A DNA stretch of 64,000 bases from Peribacillus sp044761985 (GCF_044761985.1 NZ_JBIWDK010000003.1:124001-188000), one strand, 5' to 3'. Shown: positions 51,447 to 60,503, counted from the stretch's first letter. Numbers and translations are program-made. The notes: generated from the letters alone by a model not told the origin.

Positions 51447-51481
51447 CAAGAGAGTGTCCAAATGAATGGGCACTCTCTTGA
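51447..51481. terminator. Hairpin between the small membrane gene and the RimJ-like gene
   Basis: A 10-bp perfect stem CAAGAGAGTG / CACTCTCTTG with a 14-nt loop. There is little U run on either side, so strength is uncertain. Confidence 0.65.
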
Positions 51482-51482
51482 T

Positions 51483-52061
51483 TCATTTCCCCAAAAACCC
51501 TTCCAACTTCTGCTTCACATTCGGCCACTCTTCTTTGAGGATGCTGAACACCATGGTGTTTCTGACTCTCCCATCTTTCAGTATTTTTTCTTTTCGTAAC
51601 ATCCCCTCTTCAACAGCTCCAAGCCTAGCAATGGCCGCACGTGAAGCTCTGTTCAGCTCATCTGTCCTGAATTCTACACGATTCATGTGCCACGTTTCAA
51701 AGGCATGCTGTAAAAGTAAATATTTGCATTCGGTGTTGACGGCTGTCCTCCACTTTGAAGGGTGATACCAGGTCGAGCCGATTTCCACTGTTTGATTATC
51801 GAATCGTATATCCCTTAGGCTTGTGCTGCCGATAACCGATTGAGTCGAAGAATCGATTACCGCAAAGGGATGGTGCTGATTCTTTTCCCTTGATAAGATG
51901 CCTTGCTGTACAAATTCCACAGCGTCTTGATGAGACAAAATCTTCGTCGCACTCCACACCCAGATTTCTTTGGGGAGGGAGGCTGTGTAAATCGGTTCGA
52001 TATGATTTTCCATCAGGGGTACCAGTGAAACGTATTTCCCGGTTAATTCAAACGGCTTCAT
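51483..52061 (-). CDS. RimJ/RimL-like N-acetyltransferase
   Basis: The 192-residue protein is of the GNAT_3 (RimJ/RimL) type: KYVSLVPLMENHIEPIY at the start, VIGSTSLRDIRF, the acetyl-CoA segment WRTAVNTECKYLLLQHAFE and VEFRTDELNRASRAAIARLG. ATG 52061 is chosen, with GGAGG seven bases upstream. It is divergent from a MocR regulator 105 bases away and shares its promoter region, so MocR may control it. Confidence 0.88.
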   Translation of the reverse strand: MKPFELTGKYVSLVPLMENHIEPIYTASLPKEIWVWSATKILSHQDAVEFVQQGILSREKNQHHPFAVIDSSTQSVIGSTSLRDIRFDNQTVEIGSTWYHPSKWRTAVNTECKYLLLQHAFETWHMNRVEFRTDELNRASRAAIARLGAVEEGMLRKEKILKDGRVRNTMVFSILKEEWPNVKQKLEGFLGK

Positions 52062-52104
52062 GTTCATTCCTCCAATCAAGTAATATCCTGATTATAAAAA
52101 AAAT

Positions 52105-52150
52105 CTGGTACTATAATAAGAACCAGAACTGTTATAATTTATGGAACCAG
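52105..52150. promoter_or_regulatory. Candidate MocR operator: CTGGT / AACCAG words with overlapping -10 boxes
   Basis: CTGGT at 52105 and AACCAG at 52121 form an inverted pair, and AACCAG recurs at 52145 as a direct repeat 24 bases from the first. Two TATAAT-like boxes (CTATAATAAG and GTTATAATTT) lie within. Such direct-repeat operators are typical of MocR proteins. Binding is inferred. Confidence 0.55.
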
Positions 52151-52166
52151 TAAAGGGGTGGGCGCC

Positions 52167-53561
52167 ATGTACGAAATCACTTTTCAACTCGAAAAAACAA
52201 AGGATCGACCATTATATGTTCAACTGTATCACTATTTGAAAAGGGAAATTCAGAATGGGCAAATAAAGGCTGGAATGAAGTTACCCTCAAAACGAAAGCT
52301 AGCCGTTCATTTAGGTATTGGCTTGAATACGGTGGATTCAGCTTATCAGCAGCTAATCGCGGAAGGGTATGTGGAGAGTCGGGTGAGAAAAGGATATTTC
52401 GCAGCGGAAATCGATCGGATTTCTTCCATTATGGAGCAAGTAACCACGACTAGTAATTCAGAGACCAGTTTGCCAAGTGTAACCAACATGATAGATTTTC
52501 ATTATGGCCATGTGGATATCGACTCCTTCCCACATACCGTGTGGAAAAAGTGCATGAATAATACGCTGTACCTTCAGGAAAGGGACATGTTCATCAGTGG
52601 GGACCCTCAAGGGGAGCATGGTCTTAGGGTCGAAATTGCGGACTACCTTTTTCAGTCAAGAGGGGTGCGGTGTGTCCCTAATCAAATCATCATCGGAGCG
52701 GGTACACAGTATTTCATTCATCTTTTGCGGCTTCTTCTTGGCAAGGAGAGAGTATTTGGGTTGGAAGACCCCGGGTTTCATCGGGTGAGAGAAGTATTGA
52801 AAGTGGAGGGAGCTGAGATGAGGTTCATTCCTTGTGATGAAAGCGGGTTGTGTGTGGAATCATTAAAGGAAAGCCAAGCTGATATCGCCTATGTTACCCC
52901 TTCTCACCAATTCCCGTTAGGAATGATCATGCCCATATCACGAAGGGTGGAATTATTGAAATGGGCAGGTAGAAAGAATGGCTATATTATTGAAGATGAC
53001 TATGATGGGGAATTCCGACATACAGGCAACCCTATACCGTCTCTGCAAGGTCTGGATACAGGTGGAAGGGTGATCTATTTAGGCACGTTTTCTAAATCAT
53101 TGATTCCCACGATTAGAGCGGGATATATGGTACTACCTCCTGAGTTAGCCGATCTTTACCAAAGAAAATTACAAGGATACAAACAGACCATTTCCAAAAT
53201 GATCCAAGAAACGGTCTGTCTTTTTATAAAAGATGGCCATTGGGAACGGCATCTGAATAGAATGAGAATCCTGTATCGAAAAAAGAATCAAGTGTTGCTT
53301 GCTGAACTAGAAGAAACCTTCCATGATCAAATAACGGTAATAGGAGAGAAGTCCGGACTACATATTCTAGTGCAAGTCCATAGTGATAAATCCGAAGCCG
53401 AGCTTATTCAAACCGCTGAAAGAAAGGGAGTGAAGGTGTACCCCACTTCGGTTTATCATTCAAAGAAAGACAACCATCCAACCATTTTGATGGGATATGG
53501 CGGTTTATCTGAATCAGATATCAAAGAAGGGATTCGCCTGTTAAAAAAGGCGTGGCTCTAG
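52167..53561 (+). CDS. MocR family PLP-binding transcriptional regulator
   Basis: The 464-residue protein has an N-terminal GntR winged helix (about 10-75, LPSKRKLAVHLGIGLNTVDSAYQQL) and a fold-I aminotransferase domain (about 110-460) with the PLP lysine in YLGTFSKSLIPTIRAGYM and IEDDYDGEFRH. Such regulators sense PLP or related amines (PdxR, GabR). It is divergent from the RimJ-like acetyltransferase with a repeat-containing promoter region between, so autoregulation and control of that gene are likely. ATG 52167 is preferred over GTG 52158, which lies within the AAAGGGGTG binding site. Confidence 0.93.
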   Translation: MYEITFQLEKTKDRPLYVQLYHYLKREIQNGQIKAGMKLPSKRKLAVHLGIGLNTVDSAYQQLIAEGYVESRVRKGYFAAEIDRISSIMEQVTTTSNSETSLPSVTNMIDFHYGHVDIDSFPHTVWKKCMNNTLYLQERDMFISGDPQGEHGLRVEIADYLFQSRGVRCVPNQIIIGAGTQYFIHLLRLLLGKERVFGLEDPGFHRVREVLKVEGAEMRFIPCDESGLCVESLKESQADIAYVTPSHQFPLGMIMPISRRVELLKWAGRKNGYIIEDDYDGEFRHTGNPIPSLQGLDTGGRVIYLGTFSKSLIPTIRAGYMVLPPELADLYQRKLQGYKQTISKMIQETVCLFIKDGHWERHLNRMRILYRKKNQVLLAELEETFHDQITVIGEKSGLHILVQVHSDKSEAELIQTAERKGVKVYPTSVYHSKKDNHPTILMGYGGLSESDIKEGIRLLKKAWL

Positions 53562-53606
53562 CTTTTGAATCGCTTATATAAAAGGGATTTAAAAGAATGA
53601 TGGCAA

Positions 53607-54029
53607 TTAATCTCTAATATTATTTAGAATTTTAAGCAGTGTTTGGAAAAATAAGTCCTGCTCTTCTTCGGAAATGCCATCTAAGGCTTTTCCTTCGATC
53701 TTATCCGCAATCTTCATGCATTTCATATGTACTTCTTTTCCTCTGGGCGTGAGTTCAATTCGCTTTTCCTCTTCATCCTTCCCAGGGACTTGTTTGATCA
53801 TATGGTTCTCTTCCATGCTATTCACGGAACGGGTAATGATCACGCTATCAACGTCTAGATAATTGGATATGTCATTGATGGTAGAATAACCACAGTTCTT
53901 TAAATAATTCAAGATTGTCCATTGGTTATGATAAATATTCAGGCTTGTGATCTGTTCGTTCATATTTTTTACGATAGTTCTGGATAATTGTAAATGTTGA
54001 TGGAATAGCTGATTTTGTTTGTTTTTCAT
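53607..54029 (-). CDS. MarR family transcriptional regulator
   Basis: The 140-residue protein is a winged-helix MarR repressor: QLSRTIVKNMNEQITSLNIYHNQWTI, the recognition helix area YLDVDSVIITRSVNSMEENHMI and the wing GKDEEEKRIELTPRG. ATG 54029 has AAGGAG six bases upstream. No divergent or cotranscribed gene adjoins it, so its target is not obvious. Confidence 0.88.
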   Translation of the reverse strand: MKNKQNQLFHQHLQLSRTIVKNMNEQITSLNIYHNQWTILNYLKNCGYSTINDISNYLDVDSVIITRSVNSMEENHMIKQVPGKDEEEKRIELTPRGKEVHMKCMKIADKIEGKALDGISEEEQDLFFQTLLKILNNIRD

Positions 54030-54347
54030 ATAATTCTCCTTCATAATGAGCGGCCACTTCATTATAATTTATAAATTGAAAAAGTCTAAGATAAAGAAAG
54101 ATTCATATGATTCATTTTACTCATAACCGATTTTATCTTCAAGACATGTAAGGGGTATCATTTGTCGTACTTTGTGAGCAGTTGAACATAAACAAGTGCC
54201 AAAAAGAGAACGACCCTTTGTATTATACGACAAACATACAGAAATTTTAAGTATCGTCTTGAAAATCATGGGGAACTATCTTTTTCCAATTTGCCCCTTA
54301 CAAAAATATCAACTAAAAAAACCAGCATGGAAGCTGGTTTTTTGTCG
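54030..54347. other. Gap with one terminator
   Basis: The 318 bases hold the terminator at 54315-54343; otherwise AT-rich with no supported gene. Confidence 0.5.
54315..54343 (-). terminator. Terminator of the small acidic/basic protein gene
   Basis: AAAAAACCAGC / GCTGGTTTTTT stem with a 7-nt loop, T run on the minus strand. Confidence 0.85.
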
Positions 54348-54551
54348 TTAAATTCTTTCGCTTGCGGAGCGGTGTTTGGTTTCTTCTTTATTTCGTTCTT
54401 CTTCTTTTTCGTATTTAATGTCTTCTAATGGCAAATCGTCGATGGGCATGACAAGCTGATCACGTTCTAGTTGTTTCTCTTGATTTTCTTTGAAAGCCTT
54501 GGATTTATCATTACGTTCCTGCAGAGTTTTATCTTTTTTTAAGTTATCCAT
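54348..54551 (-). CDS. Small hydrophilic hypothetical protein, 67 aa
   Basis: The frame begins with ATG seven bases after GGAGGG. The product is almost wholly Lys, Glu, Gln, Asp and Arg (MDNLKKDKTLQERNDKSKAF; EDIKYEKEEERNKEETKH) without cysteine or membrane segment, so probably disordered or helical. It is divergent from the YtvI-like gene. Family unknown; short charged proteins of this sort are often sporulation- or stress-related in Bacillus, which is only a guess. Confidence 0.65.
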   Translation of the reverse strand: MDNLKKDKTLQERNDKSKAFKENQEKQLERDQLVMPIDDLPLEDIKYEKEEERNKEETKHRSASERI

Positions 54552-54678
54552 AATCGATCCCTCCATCTCTTTCCTTATCTTTTCCCTTGAAATGAGAAAA
54601 TAAAACGTATAACCGAAATATATGGGAGATTCTTTCATAAATATAGGAGAAATAGGAAAGGGCAAGGGGGTGTAGTAA

Positions 54679-55725
54679 TTGAATTTCGCTATGTTTTTTC
54701 GCTGGTTTTGGAAGGCGGCTATCCTTTTAGGGATTATATTCTTGATTCCTTACTCGTGGGCGCTGATTTTTGCTCTAGTAACCGCCATCATATTGGATGG
54801 ATTAGTGAACTTTATAAGCAAAATGTTAAACGTACATCGCCTTTGGGGCGTGTTGGTTTCCTTCATTATCTATGTAGGTGGCTTTATCGGCTTGATTTAT
54901 TTCTCGCTTTCCGTTCTTATCAAACGGATCATCGTCCATTCTGAAAAGCTACCGATTTTAATTCGAGAAATTTATCTCACGGCAATTTTGCCGGTCATCA
55001 GGCAATGGGAGCAATATTCCCAAACGTTGCCGCCTAATCTCATTCAGTCAATCGAACTTACGATGGAAAAAGGGGTCATGGCTCTTGAAGGGTTTACGAA
55101 GGACTTTGTCCAGGACATGGTTCAGCTTGTTACGCTCGTACCCGCCTTTTTTATAGATTTCTTAATCTATTTAATTGCTTTATTCTTAATCAGTCTTGAG
55201 CTTCCGATGTTGAAGAGAAAGCTAGTTTCTTTTTTAAGGGAGTCAACCTACCAAAAAATCACCATGGTTTATCAAGATCTTAGTATGGCGGCTGTCGGAT
55301 TCTTTAGGGCGCAGATTGTATTGAGTTTATTCACGTTCTTGATGGCCTATGCGGGACTATGGATTCTAGATGTGAAATACACCTTGCTCTTGGCTCTTTT
55401 AATCGTCATCGTCGATATTCTCCCGATATTGGGAACAGGGTCAGTGCTCGTTCCTTGGGCTGTCATTGTATGGACGCAAGGAAATCATCACCTTGGCATT
55501 GGTCTAATCATCTTGTTCCTGGTCATAACCGTTGTCAGGAGGACCATTGAGCCAAAAATCTATTCAGCAAATATGGGTTTAACCCCGCTAGCGTCGCTTG
55601 TCAGTCTTTATTTAGGATTTAAAGTGCTGGGGGTAATCGGACTTTTCCTAGGGCCGGCTATTCTCATCGTTTATAATACATTGAAGAGGGCTGGTGTCAT
55701 CAAGCTTCATCATTTTAAAATATGA
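54679..55725 (+). CDS. ytvI: AI-2E family / YtvI-like sporulation membrane protein
   Basis: The 348-residue membrane protein has eight or so helices in the AI-2E transporter family layout: paired helices at the start (WFWKAAILLGIIFLIPYSW), a large soluble loop, and the C-terminal RRTIEPKIYSANMGLTPLASL and GLFLGPAILIV motifs. YtvI of B. subtilis is a sporulation-associated member. A TTG start at 54679 follows AAGGGGGTG. The orthologue assignment is by general similarity. Confidence 0.82.
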   Translation: MNFAMFFRWFWKAAILLGIIFLIPYSWALIFALVTAIILDGLVNFISKMLNVHRLWGVLVSFIIYVGGFIGLIYFSLSVLIKRIIVHSEKLPILIREIYLTAILPVIRQWEQYSQTLPPNLIQSIELTMEKGVMALEGFTKDFVQDMVQLVTLVPAFFIDFLIYLIALFLISLELPMLKRKLVSFLRESTYQKITMVYQDLSMAAVGFFRAQIVLSLFTFLMAYAGLWILDVKYTLLLALLIVIVDILPILGTGSVLVPWAVIVWTQGNHHLGIGLIILFLVITVVRRTIEPKIYSANMGLTPLASLVSLYLGFKVLGVIGLFLGPAILIVYNTLKRAGVIKLHHFKI

Positions 55726-55732
55726 GCCATTG

Positions 55733-55882
55733 TTAGAAATTCTTAATGGAGTTTACTGAATTGGACATATCTTTAACCGTTTTACCTTTTCCTTTACAAT
55801 GATTGCAGTTCCGTGAAAAGAACTGTAGATAGCGAGTTTTGCCTTTCCCTTTGCATTGCTGGCAAATGGTTATAACTTTCAT
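55733..55882 (-). CDS. DnaJ-type zinc microprotein, 49 aa
   Basis: A 49-codon frame starts with ATG nine bases after AAGGAG. It holds two CxxCxGxG zinc-finger half units, CQQCKGKGKT and CNHCKGKGKT, as in the zinc domain of DnaJ and related chaperones, followed by a short tail. Similar tiny proteins are widespread in Bacillus. It should bind one zinc. The function is unknown. Confidence 0.8.
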   Translation of the reverse strand: MKVITICQQCKGKGKTRYLQFFSRNCNHCKGKGKTVKDMSNSVNSIKNF

Positions 55883-56060
55883 CAGTCTTCACTCCTTAAT
55901 TATGATGATGTTTCTTTAACAGTATGAAACAAGAAAGGTAGAACTATACCTCAATCACTATAAATAGAGGGGGATTTCTTACTATAATATGAAAGTTTTT
56001 TGTCTCATGTAACCATAATGAAAGTGAAATCATGGAAGATGCCATGATGTAGGGTAGAAA

Positions 56061-56093
56061 AAACCCCGTCCTAATAAACTAGGGCGGGGTTTT
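56061..56093 (-). terminator. Terminator of the first CNNM gene
   Basis: A 13-bp stem AAACCCCGTCCTA / TAGGGCGGGGTTT on the minus strand followed by T residues. Confidence 0.9.
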
Positions 56094-56096
56094 CCA

Positions 56097-57449
56097 TTAA
56101 GAAACGATTTCAGTCTGCGACATTAAAGGAAATTCCTTTACTTCGCTTACTGCTTTTGCAGGTTTATAAATCTCGATATAGCTGATATGGTGGTCTTCCA
56201 TTTCTTTTATTTTAAAATGGTAAGGTCCATAATTCAGAATATCGCCTTGTTTGGCTTCGTAGTTCTCGGTAAGAATCCAGCCACCCATCGTATCGATATC
56301 TTCATCGTTGATATCGATGCCAAGTAAATCATTTATTTCACTGACCAATACCTTTGCATCGATAATATAATGATTTTCCTTCACTTTACGAACGTCAGGG
56401 ACTTCATCTAAGTCGAACTCATCCCGGATATCACCGACAATCTCTTCCAGGATATCTTCAACGGTGACTAATCCCGATGTGCCGCCATATTCATCCATGA
56501 GGATTGCCATGTGTACACGTTCTTTTTGCATCTTTAATAGTAAATCGTGGATGGGGATGCTATCGATGACACGAATGATCGGACGAACATAACGATTGAT
56601 CGTAGATGTTGCCTGATTTTTCTTGTCTATCATTTCCGTGAAAAGTTCCTTGATATTGACCAGTCCGATGATATGGTCTTTATCACCATCGATAACTGGG
56701 TATCGAGTGAAGTTTTCTTCAGCCATGATGGAAAAAAACTGCTGTATGGTATCATCTTTGGAAATCGTGGCGATTTCGGTACGAGGAACCATGATTTCCT
56801 TTGCTATGCGATCATCGAATTCAAAAATTTTATTCACATATTTAAACTCAGATTGGTTAATTTCGCCGCTTTTATAGCTTTCTGAAACAATGATGCGAAG
56901 CTCTTCTTCCGTATGAGCCAAGTCATGCTCAGAAACTGCTTTTAATCCAAACATTTTTGTTAGCACTCTTGCAGAGCCATTAAGTACCCAGATGAAAGGA
57001 TACATGACTTTGTTAAATCCAATTAGCGGTTTGGCAATGAATAATGTTACTTGCTCTGCTTTTTGAATGGCCATCGTCTTTGGTGCCAGTTCTCCCACCA
57101 CCACATGAATGAAGGTGATCAAAGAAAAGGCAATCGCGATTGAAAGGATATGTGAAGCAGATTCAGGGATATTTAATTGAGTGAGAAGCGGGCCCAAAAT
57201 ACTTTCAACTGTCGGTTCTCCCAGCCACCCAAGTCCTAATGCCGTAACTGTAATTCCCAGTTGGCATGTTGACAGGTATTCATCGAGATTGGATGTGACC
57301 TTCTTTGCTGCTAGGGCATTCGGCTTACCTTCTTCAATTAATTGATCGATCTTCGTGCTCCTCACTTTAACAATCGCAAACTCCGAAGCTACAAAAAATG
57401 CTGTTAAAGCAATTAAAATGGCAATAAGTACCAAGTTTATTATGTCCAA
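56097..57449 (-). CDS. CNNM/CorC family membrane protein with CBS pair (hemolysin-like, YhdP type), copy 1
   Basis: The 450-residue protein has a DUF21/CNNM domain with four membrane segments (FFVASEFAIVKVRSTKIDQL, CQLGITVTALGLGWLGEPTV, GELAPKTMAIQKAE), two CBS domains (about 200-325, MVPRTEIATISKDD, MAILMDEYGGTSGLVTVEDI) and a C-terminal CorC_HlyC domain. Such proteins export or regulate magnesium or related cations. A TTG start follows AAGGGAG. It is a close paralogue of the protein encoded at 60547. A long leader precedes it. Confidence 0.9.
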   Translation of the reverse strand: MDIINLVLIAILIALTAFFVASEFAIVKVRSTKIDQLIEEGKPNALAAKKVTSNLDEYLSTCQLGITVTALGLGWLGEPTVESILGPLLTQLNIPESASHILSIAIAFSLITFIHVVVGELAPKTMAIQKAEQVTLFIAKPLIGFNKVMYPFIWVLNGSARVLTKMFGLKAVSEHDLAHTEEELRIIVSESYKSGEINQSEFKYVNKIFEFDDRIAKEIMVPRTEIATISKDDTIQQFFSIMAEENFTRYPVIDGDKDHIIGLVNIKELFTEMIDKKNQATSTINRYVRPIIRVIDSIPIHDLLLKMQKERVHMAILMDEYGGTSGLVTVEDILEEIVGDIRDEFDLDEVPDVRKVKENHYIIDAKVLVSEINDLLGIDINDEDIDTMGGWILTENYEAKQGDILNYGPYHFKIKEMEDHHISYIEIYKPAKAVSEVKEFPLMSQTEIVS

Positions 57450-58051
57450 AAAGTCTCCCTTACATCGCCTATGAGACGAATAAGGAGTCCACCTCCTACA
57501 TTTTTAAAATATACAAGTATATTTTTTTTGTCGTGCTAAATAGCTAAATACGTACTGGAGTCGTGCATGAAGGCTGCAAGTTTACACTCCGTTTTTAAAT
57601 GAATAGAGTACTAGTATATGTGTATTAGCGATACGTAGACGGGAAATAGAAGAATTTTGCAAGGAAAATGCAAGCAAGATTATTTAATACCGTGCACTTT
57701 TTCGCCAGGCAAAGCAGCGTCCGTCCGTCACAACGAACGTTCTTTAATGTCCCATCCAATCACCTCAGTTTAATTGATTTAAATACTTTCATTATAGAAA
57801 GAGTTAGTCATCCAGTCAAATTGCCTAATACTCGCAAAATGGTGGAAATGGCTTGTAAAAGGTTCATTTGTTTCACTATTTGACGGTTTTTGACCAATTC
57901 CTTTCCTATAACCATTATATAATGGAATATTCAGAAAATTAAAGGTCTATGCCTATAAAAAATAAAAAAGGCCTTTTATTAATTTTTAGCTTCTCTGTAC
58001 ATAGGATATAGGATTGGGACAAGATTATCCATTAAAAAGGATGTGGAAGTC
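57450..58051. other. Long gap upstream of the first CNNM gene and the YitT gene
   Basis: These 602 bases between divergent genes hold no supported coding sequence. On the minus strand two GGAGGTG or GAGGTG words precede short AUG/GUG frames (near 57500 and 57758), and one resembles the leader of the other CNNM paralogue (near 61935). A 71-codon plus-strand frame at 57668 has no binding site. Confidence 0.5.
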
Positions 58052-58627
58052 ATGATGATCATCGAAAAGATGGCAGCCATAATGGCCGGAAGTTTGCTTG
58101 TGGGCGTAGGAATTAATTTTTTTCTCATTCCTTATCACTTGTTGGATGGTGGCATGATTGGGATTGGTTTAATCATTCATTATTTTCTAGGGCTTCCAAC
58201 TGGGTTAGGCGTTATTCTGAGCAGTATTCCCCTATATATATATGCTTGGTATTACGAAAAAAAACTATTCCTCAACAGTTTGCATGGCCTACTTTTCTCT
58301 TCGTTATGTATCGATATTTTTTCCGAGGCTGTCATCGATTGGAATCTTCCCATCTATATAAGTGCCATAATCGGAGGGGGATTAATCGGGCTGGGAATCG
58401 GGCTCATGCTCCGGTATGGTACATCAACAGGCGGGACCGACATGCTTGCACAGATCATTTCCAGGAAAAGCGGGCTTAATGCCGGCATGTTAATTTTCTT
58501 CATAGATGGATGTGTCCTCATTGTGGGCTTGAGCGTGGTGGACCTGACTGTGTTTTTCTATTCATTTTTGACCATCATCGCTGTGGCGATGCTGACTTCG
58601 GTAACCGTGATGCGGACCGCAACTTAA
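58052..58627 (+). CDS. YitT family membrane protein, short form
   Basis: The 191-residue protein has five to six membrane segments with the YitT/DUF161 motifs GVGINFFLIPYHLLDGGMIGIG and LRYGTSTGGTDMLAQII. Usual YitT proteins (about 280 residues) carry a C-terminal cytoplasmic DUF2179 domain, which is missing: the frame stops soon after the last helix. Function of the family is unknown. The start could also be GTG 58043 or ATG 58055. Confidence 0.83.
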   Translation: MMIIEKMAAIMAGSLLVGVGINFFLIPYHLLDGGMIGIGLIIHYFLGLPTGLGVILSSIPLYIYAWYYEKKLFLNSLHGLLFSSLCIDIFSEAVIDWNLPIYISAIIGGGLIGLGIGLMLRYGTSTGGTDMLAQIISRKSGLNAGMLIFFIDGCVLIVGLSVVDLTVFFYSFLTIIAVAMLTSVTVMRTAT

Positions 58628-58715
58628 TAGAATGTATATATTTCAGTTATCTGGGAAGGATGGTGTATAAAACGACCGTCTTATCGGTTAATTATGAAAA
58701 AGAAGGAAGTTTTCG

Positions 58716-59429
58716 ATGAAGAAATTTTATTTGTCAGCCATATTATTGTTTGCGTTAGCAGGATGTCAGGAAACCGAAAAGCCAGAAGATAAAGAAGTGA
58801 GCAATGCCATACCTGAAACCATGGAGGCTACTATATCCGTTAAAGGGACATTGGTTTCCGGAAAAGAGGTCATCCTAGAAACCACAGTGAAGGAAGGAAG
58901 CCAACTTGTAAATGAAGCTGGTGAGGTTCTTTTTGAAGTGAGGAAATCCGGACAGGATAAACGGGAAATGTTAGATGCAAAGAATACGGGAAGCGGGACA
59001 TATCAAGTGATGCACACCTTCAAGGAACAAGGGAAGTATCATGTAATTGCCCATGTAACAGCTAAAAATCAACATGTGATGCCGGAAAAAGAAGTGGTCA
59101 TTACTGATAATGAAAGTGAAAACACCTCGGTACACCCAAGGTCGAATGTCTTGATCGAGTTTCATAACAATCCTGTGACGGCGGGGAACAGTTCCACCTT
59201 TGAAGCCAATGTGCATTTGGATGGGAAGCCTTTGACTGATGCAGATGTAAATTTTGAGGTGTGGAAAGAAGGCAGTGAAGAAAGTTATTTCACCAAGGCG
59301 AAAGAAGAGGGAAAAGGGACTTATCTAAATAAAGTGTCCTTTGACGAGGCGGGAACTTATAAGATTCAGGTGCATGTGGAAAAAGAAGAAGTGCATGAAC
59401 ATCAGCTACAAACGATACAGGTTAATTGA
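58716..59429 (+). CDS. Lipoprotein with two YtkA-like domains
   Basis: The 237-residue protein has a lipoprotein signal with lipobox FALAGC near residue 17, followed by two Ig-like YtkA/FixH-type repeats (about 40-130 and 140-235). Both repeats end in similar strings, KEQGKYHVIAHVTAKNQHVMPE and DEAGTYKIQVHVEKEEVHEHQL, each with a His-rich edge. YtkA-like proteins are associated with metal or copper handling outside the membrane. AAGGAAG precedes the ATG. Confidence 0.83.
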   Translation: MKKFYLSAILLFALAGCQETEKPEDKEVSNAIPETMEATISVKGTLVSGKEVILETTVKEGSQLVNEAGEVLFEVRKSGQDKREMLDAKNTGSGTYQVMHTFKEQGKYHVIAHVTAKNQHVMPEKEVVITDNESENTSVHPRSNVLIEFHNNPVTAGNSSTFEANVHLDGKPLTDADVNFEVWKEGSEESYFTKAKEEGKGTYLNKVSFDEAGTYKIQVHVEKEEVHEHQLQTIQVN

Positions 59430-59534
59430 TGAGAATATCTACCCTTTTTGGCGAGTATTTATCCAGATAGGTTTTAGCCTTACTTTTAATGGGAACGTAA
59501 AGGATAACGAATACAGCAGGAAGGGAGGGTAAGC

Positions 59535-59708
59535 ATGAAAAATGAAATAATCAACAAGTACAAAAATCTCGGGGTCCATATTCAAAAAACGAAATCACGT
59601 CAGGAGATTTTCACGAATATTTCTCACACTGATTCATCCTTACTCACCTTAGAGTTCGCAACTGCTTTTTCAAACGATGTACAAAAACAGGAAATAAAAG
59701 AATATTAA
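59535..59708 (+). CDS. Small hypothetical protein, 57 aa
   Basis: The frame starts with ATG five bases after AGGGAGGG. The product (MKNEIINKYKNLGVHIQKTK at the start, LEFATAFSNDVQKQEIKEY at the end) is polar and mostly helical, without cysteine or membrane segment. It lies 105 bases after the YtkA-like gene and is closed by a terminator. No family recognised. Confidence 0.6.
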   Translation: MKNEIINKYKNLGVHIQKTKSRQEIFTNISHTDSSLLTLEFATAFSNDVQKQEIKEY

Positions 59709-59717
59709 TCACAAGGA

Positions 59718-59748
59718 GACCGGGAAAGACAAGCTGGTCTTTTTTTTT
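59718..59748 (+). terminator. Terminator after the 57-aa gene
   Basis: AGACC...GGTCT with imperfect inner pairing is followed by eight T residues. Confidence 0.7.
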
Positions 59749-59870
59749 GTTATCTAAAATCATATCACAATCTGACTGTTCCTTTTTTCAGGAAAATGAA
59801 TAGAACGGATTTTTCCGCAATAGGATAGAAGGACAACCAAGTCAAAATTAGCGGAAAAGGGAGTCATTAC

Positions 59871-60503
59871 ATGATGTCAGAGCTGATTATGAAGATACTG
59901 AATTGGTTTGCGGAGATGGGATATATCGGTATTTTATTGGGGTTGATGGTGGAAATCATCCCCAGTGAGCTCGTACTTGGATACGGTGGCTATTTGATCG
60001 GAATGGGTAAGATGAACTTTTTGGGTGCCGTTATCGCAGGGGTGATGGGAGGTACGATTGCCCAATTATTCCTTTATTGGGCTGGTTATTATGGAGGACG
60101 GACATTCCTTTTAAAGTATGGAAAATATATACTCATTAAAGAAGCTCATATGATAATGGCCGAAGAATGGTTCCAACGGTATGGGGTGGGGGTGGTGTTC
60201 ACAGCTCGCTTCATTCCTGTCGTACGACATGCCATTTCCATACCAGCTGGGATTGCCCGGATGTCCGCCTGGACATTCACTTTTTATACAGTGGCAGCCG
60301 TCATCCCTTGGACGATATTGTTCTTGTCATTGGGTCGGATTTTGGGGGAGAATTGGCAACAAATTAGAGAAATCACTGCACCTTATTTGATTCCTGTAGC
60401 AGGTTTTTCATTCGTCTTGATCATGTTGTATATCATTTGGAAGAAAAAGAGCCCGCCGCCAATCGTGACGGTCAAAAAGGTTGGGTCTGATAAAAGAATA
60501 TAA
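59871..60503 (+). CDS. DedA family membrane protein, second copy
   Basis: The 210-residue protein has the DedA/VTT features: VEIIPSELVLGYGGYLIG re-entrant segment, GYYGGRTFLLKYGKYILI, and ARFIPVVRHAISIPAGIARM with conserved Arg residues. It resembles the protein encoded at 28251 along its length. GGGAG is seven bases before the ATG. Likely role in phospholipid or carrier-lipid flipping; not specifically assigned. Confidence 0.9.
   Translation: MMSELIMKILNWFAEMGYIGILLGLMVEIIPSELVLGYGGYLIGMGKMNFLGAVIAGVMGGTIAQLFLYWAGYYGGRTFLLKYGKYILIKEAHMIMAEEWFQRYGVGVVFTARFIPVVRHAISIPAGIARMSAWTFTFYTVAAVIPWTILFLSLGRILGENWQQIREITAPYLIPVAGFSFVLIMLYIIWKKKSPPPIVTVKKVGSDKRI

Noticed and set aside
57668..57883. 71-codon plus-strand frame upstream of the YitT gene
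   Set aside because: No ribosome binding site and it is antisense to the leader of the CNNM gene.
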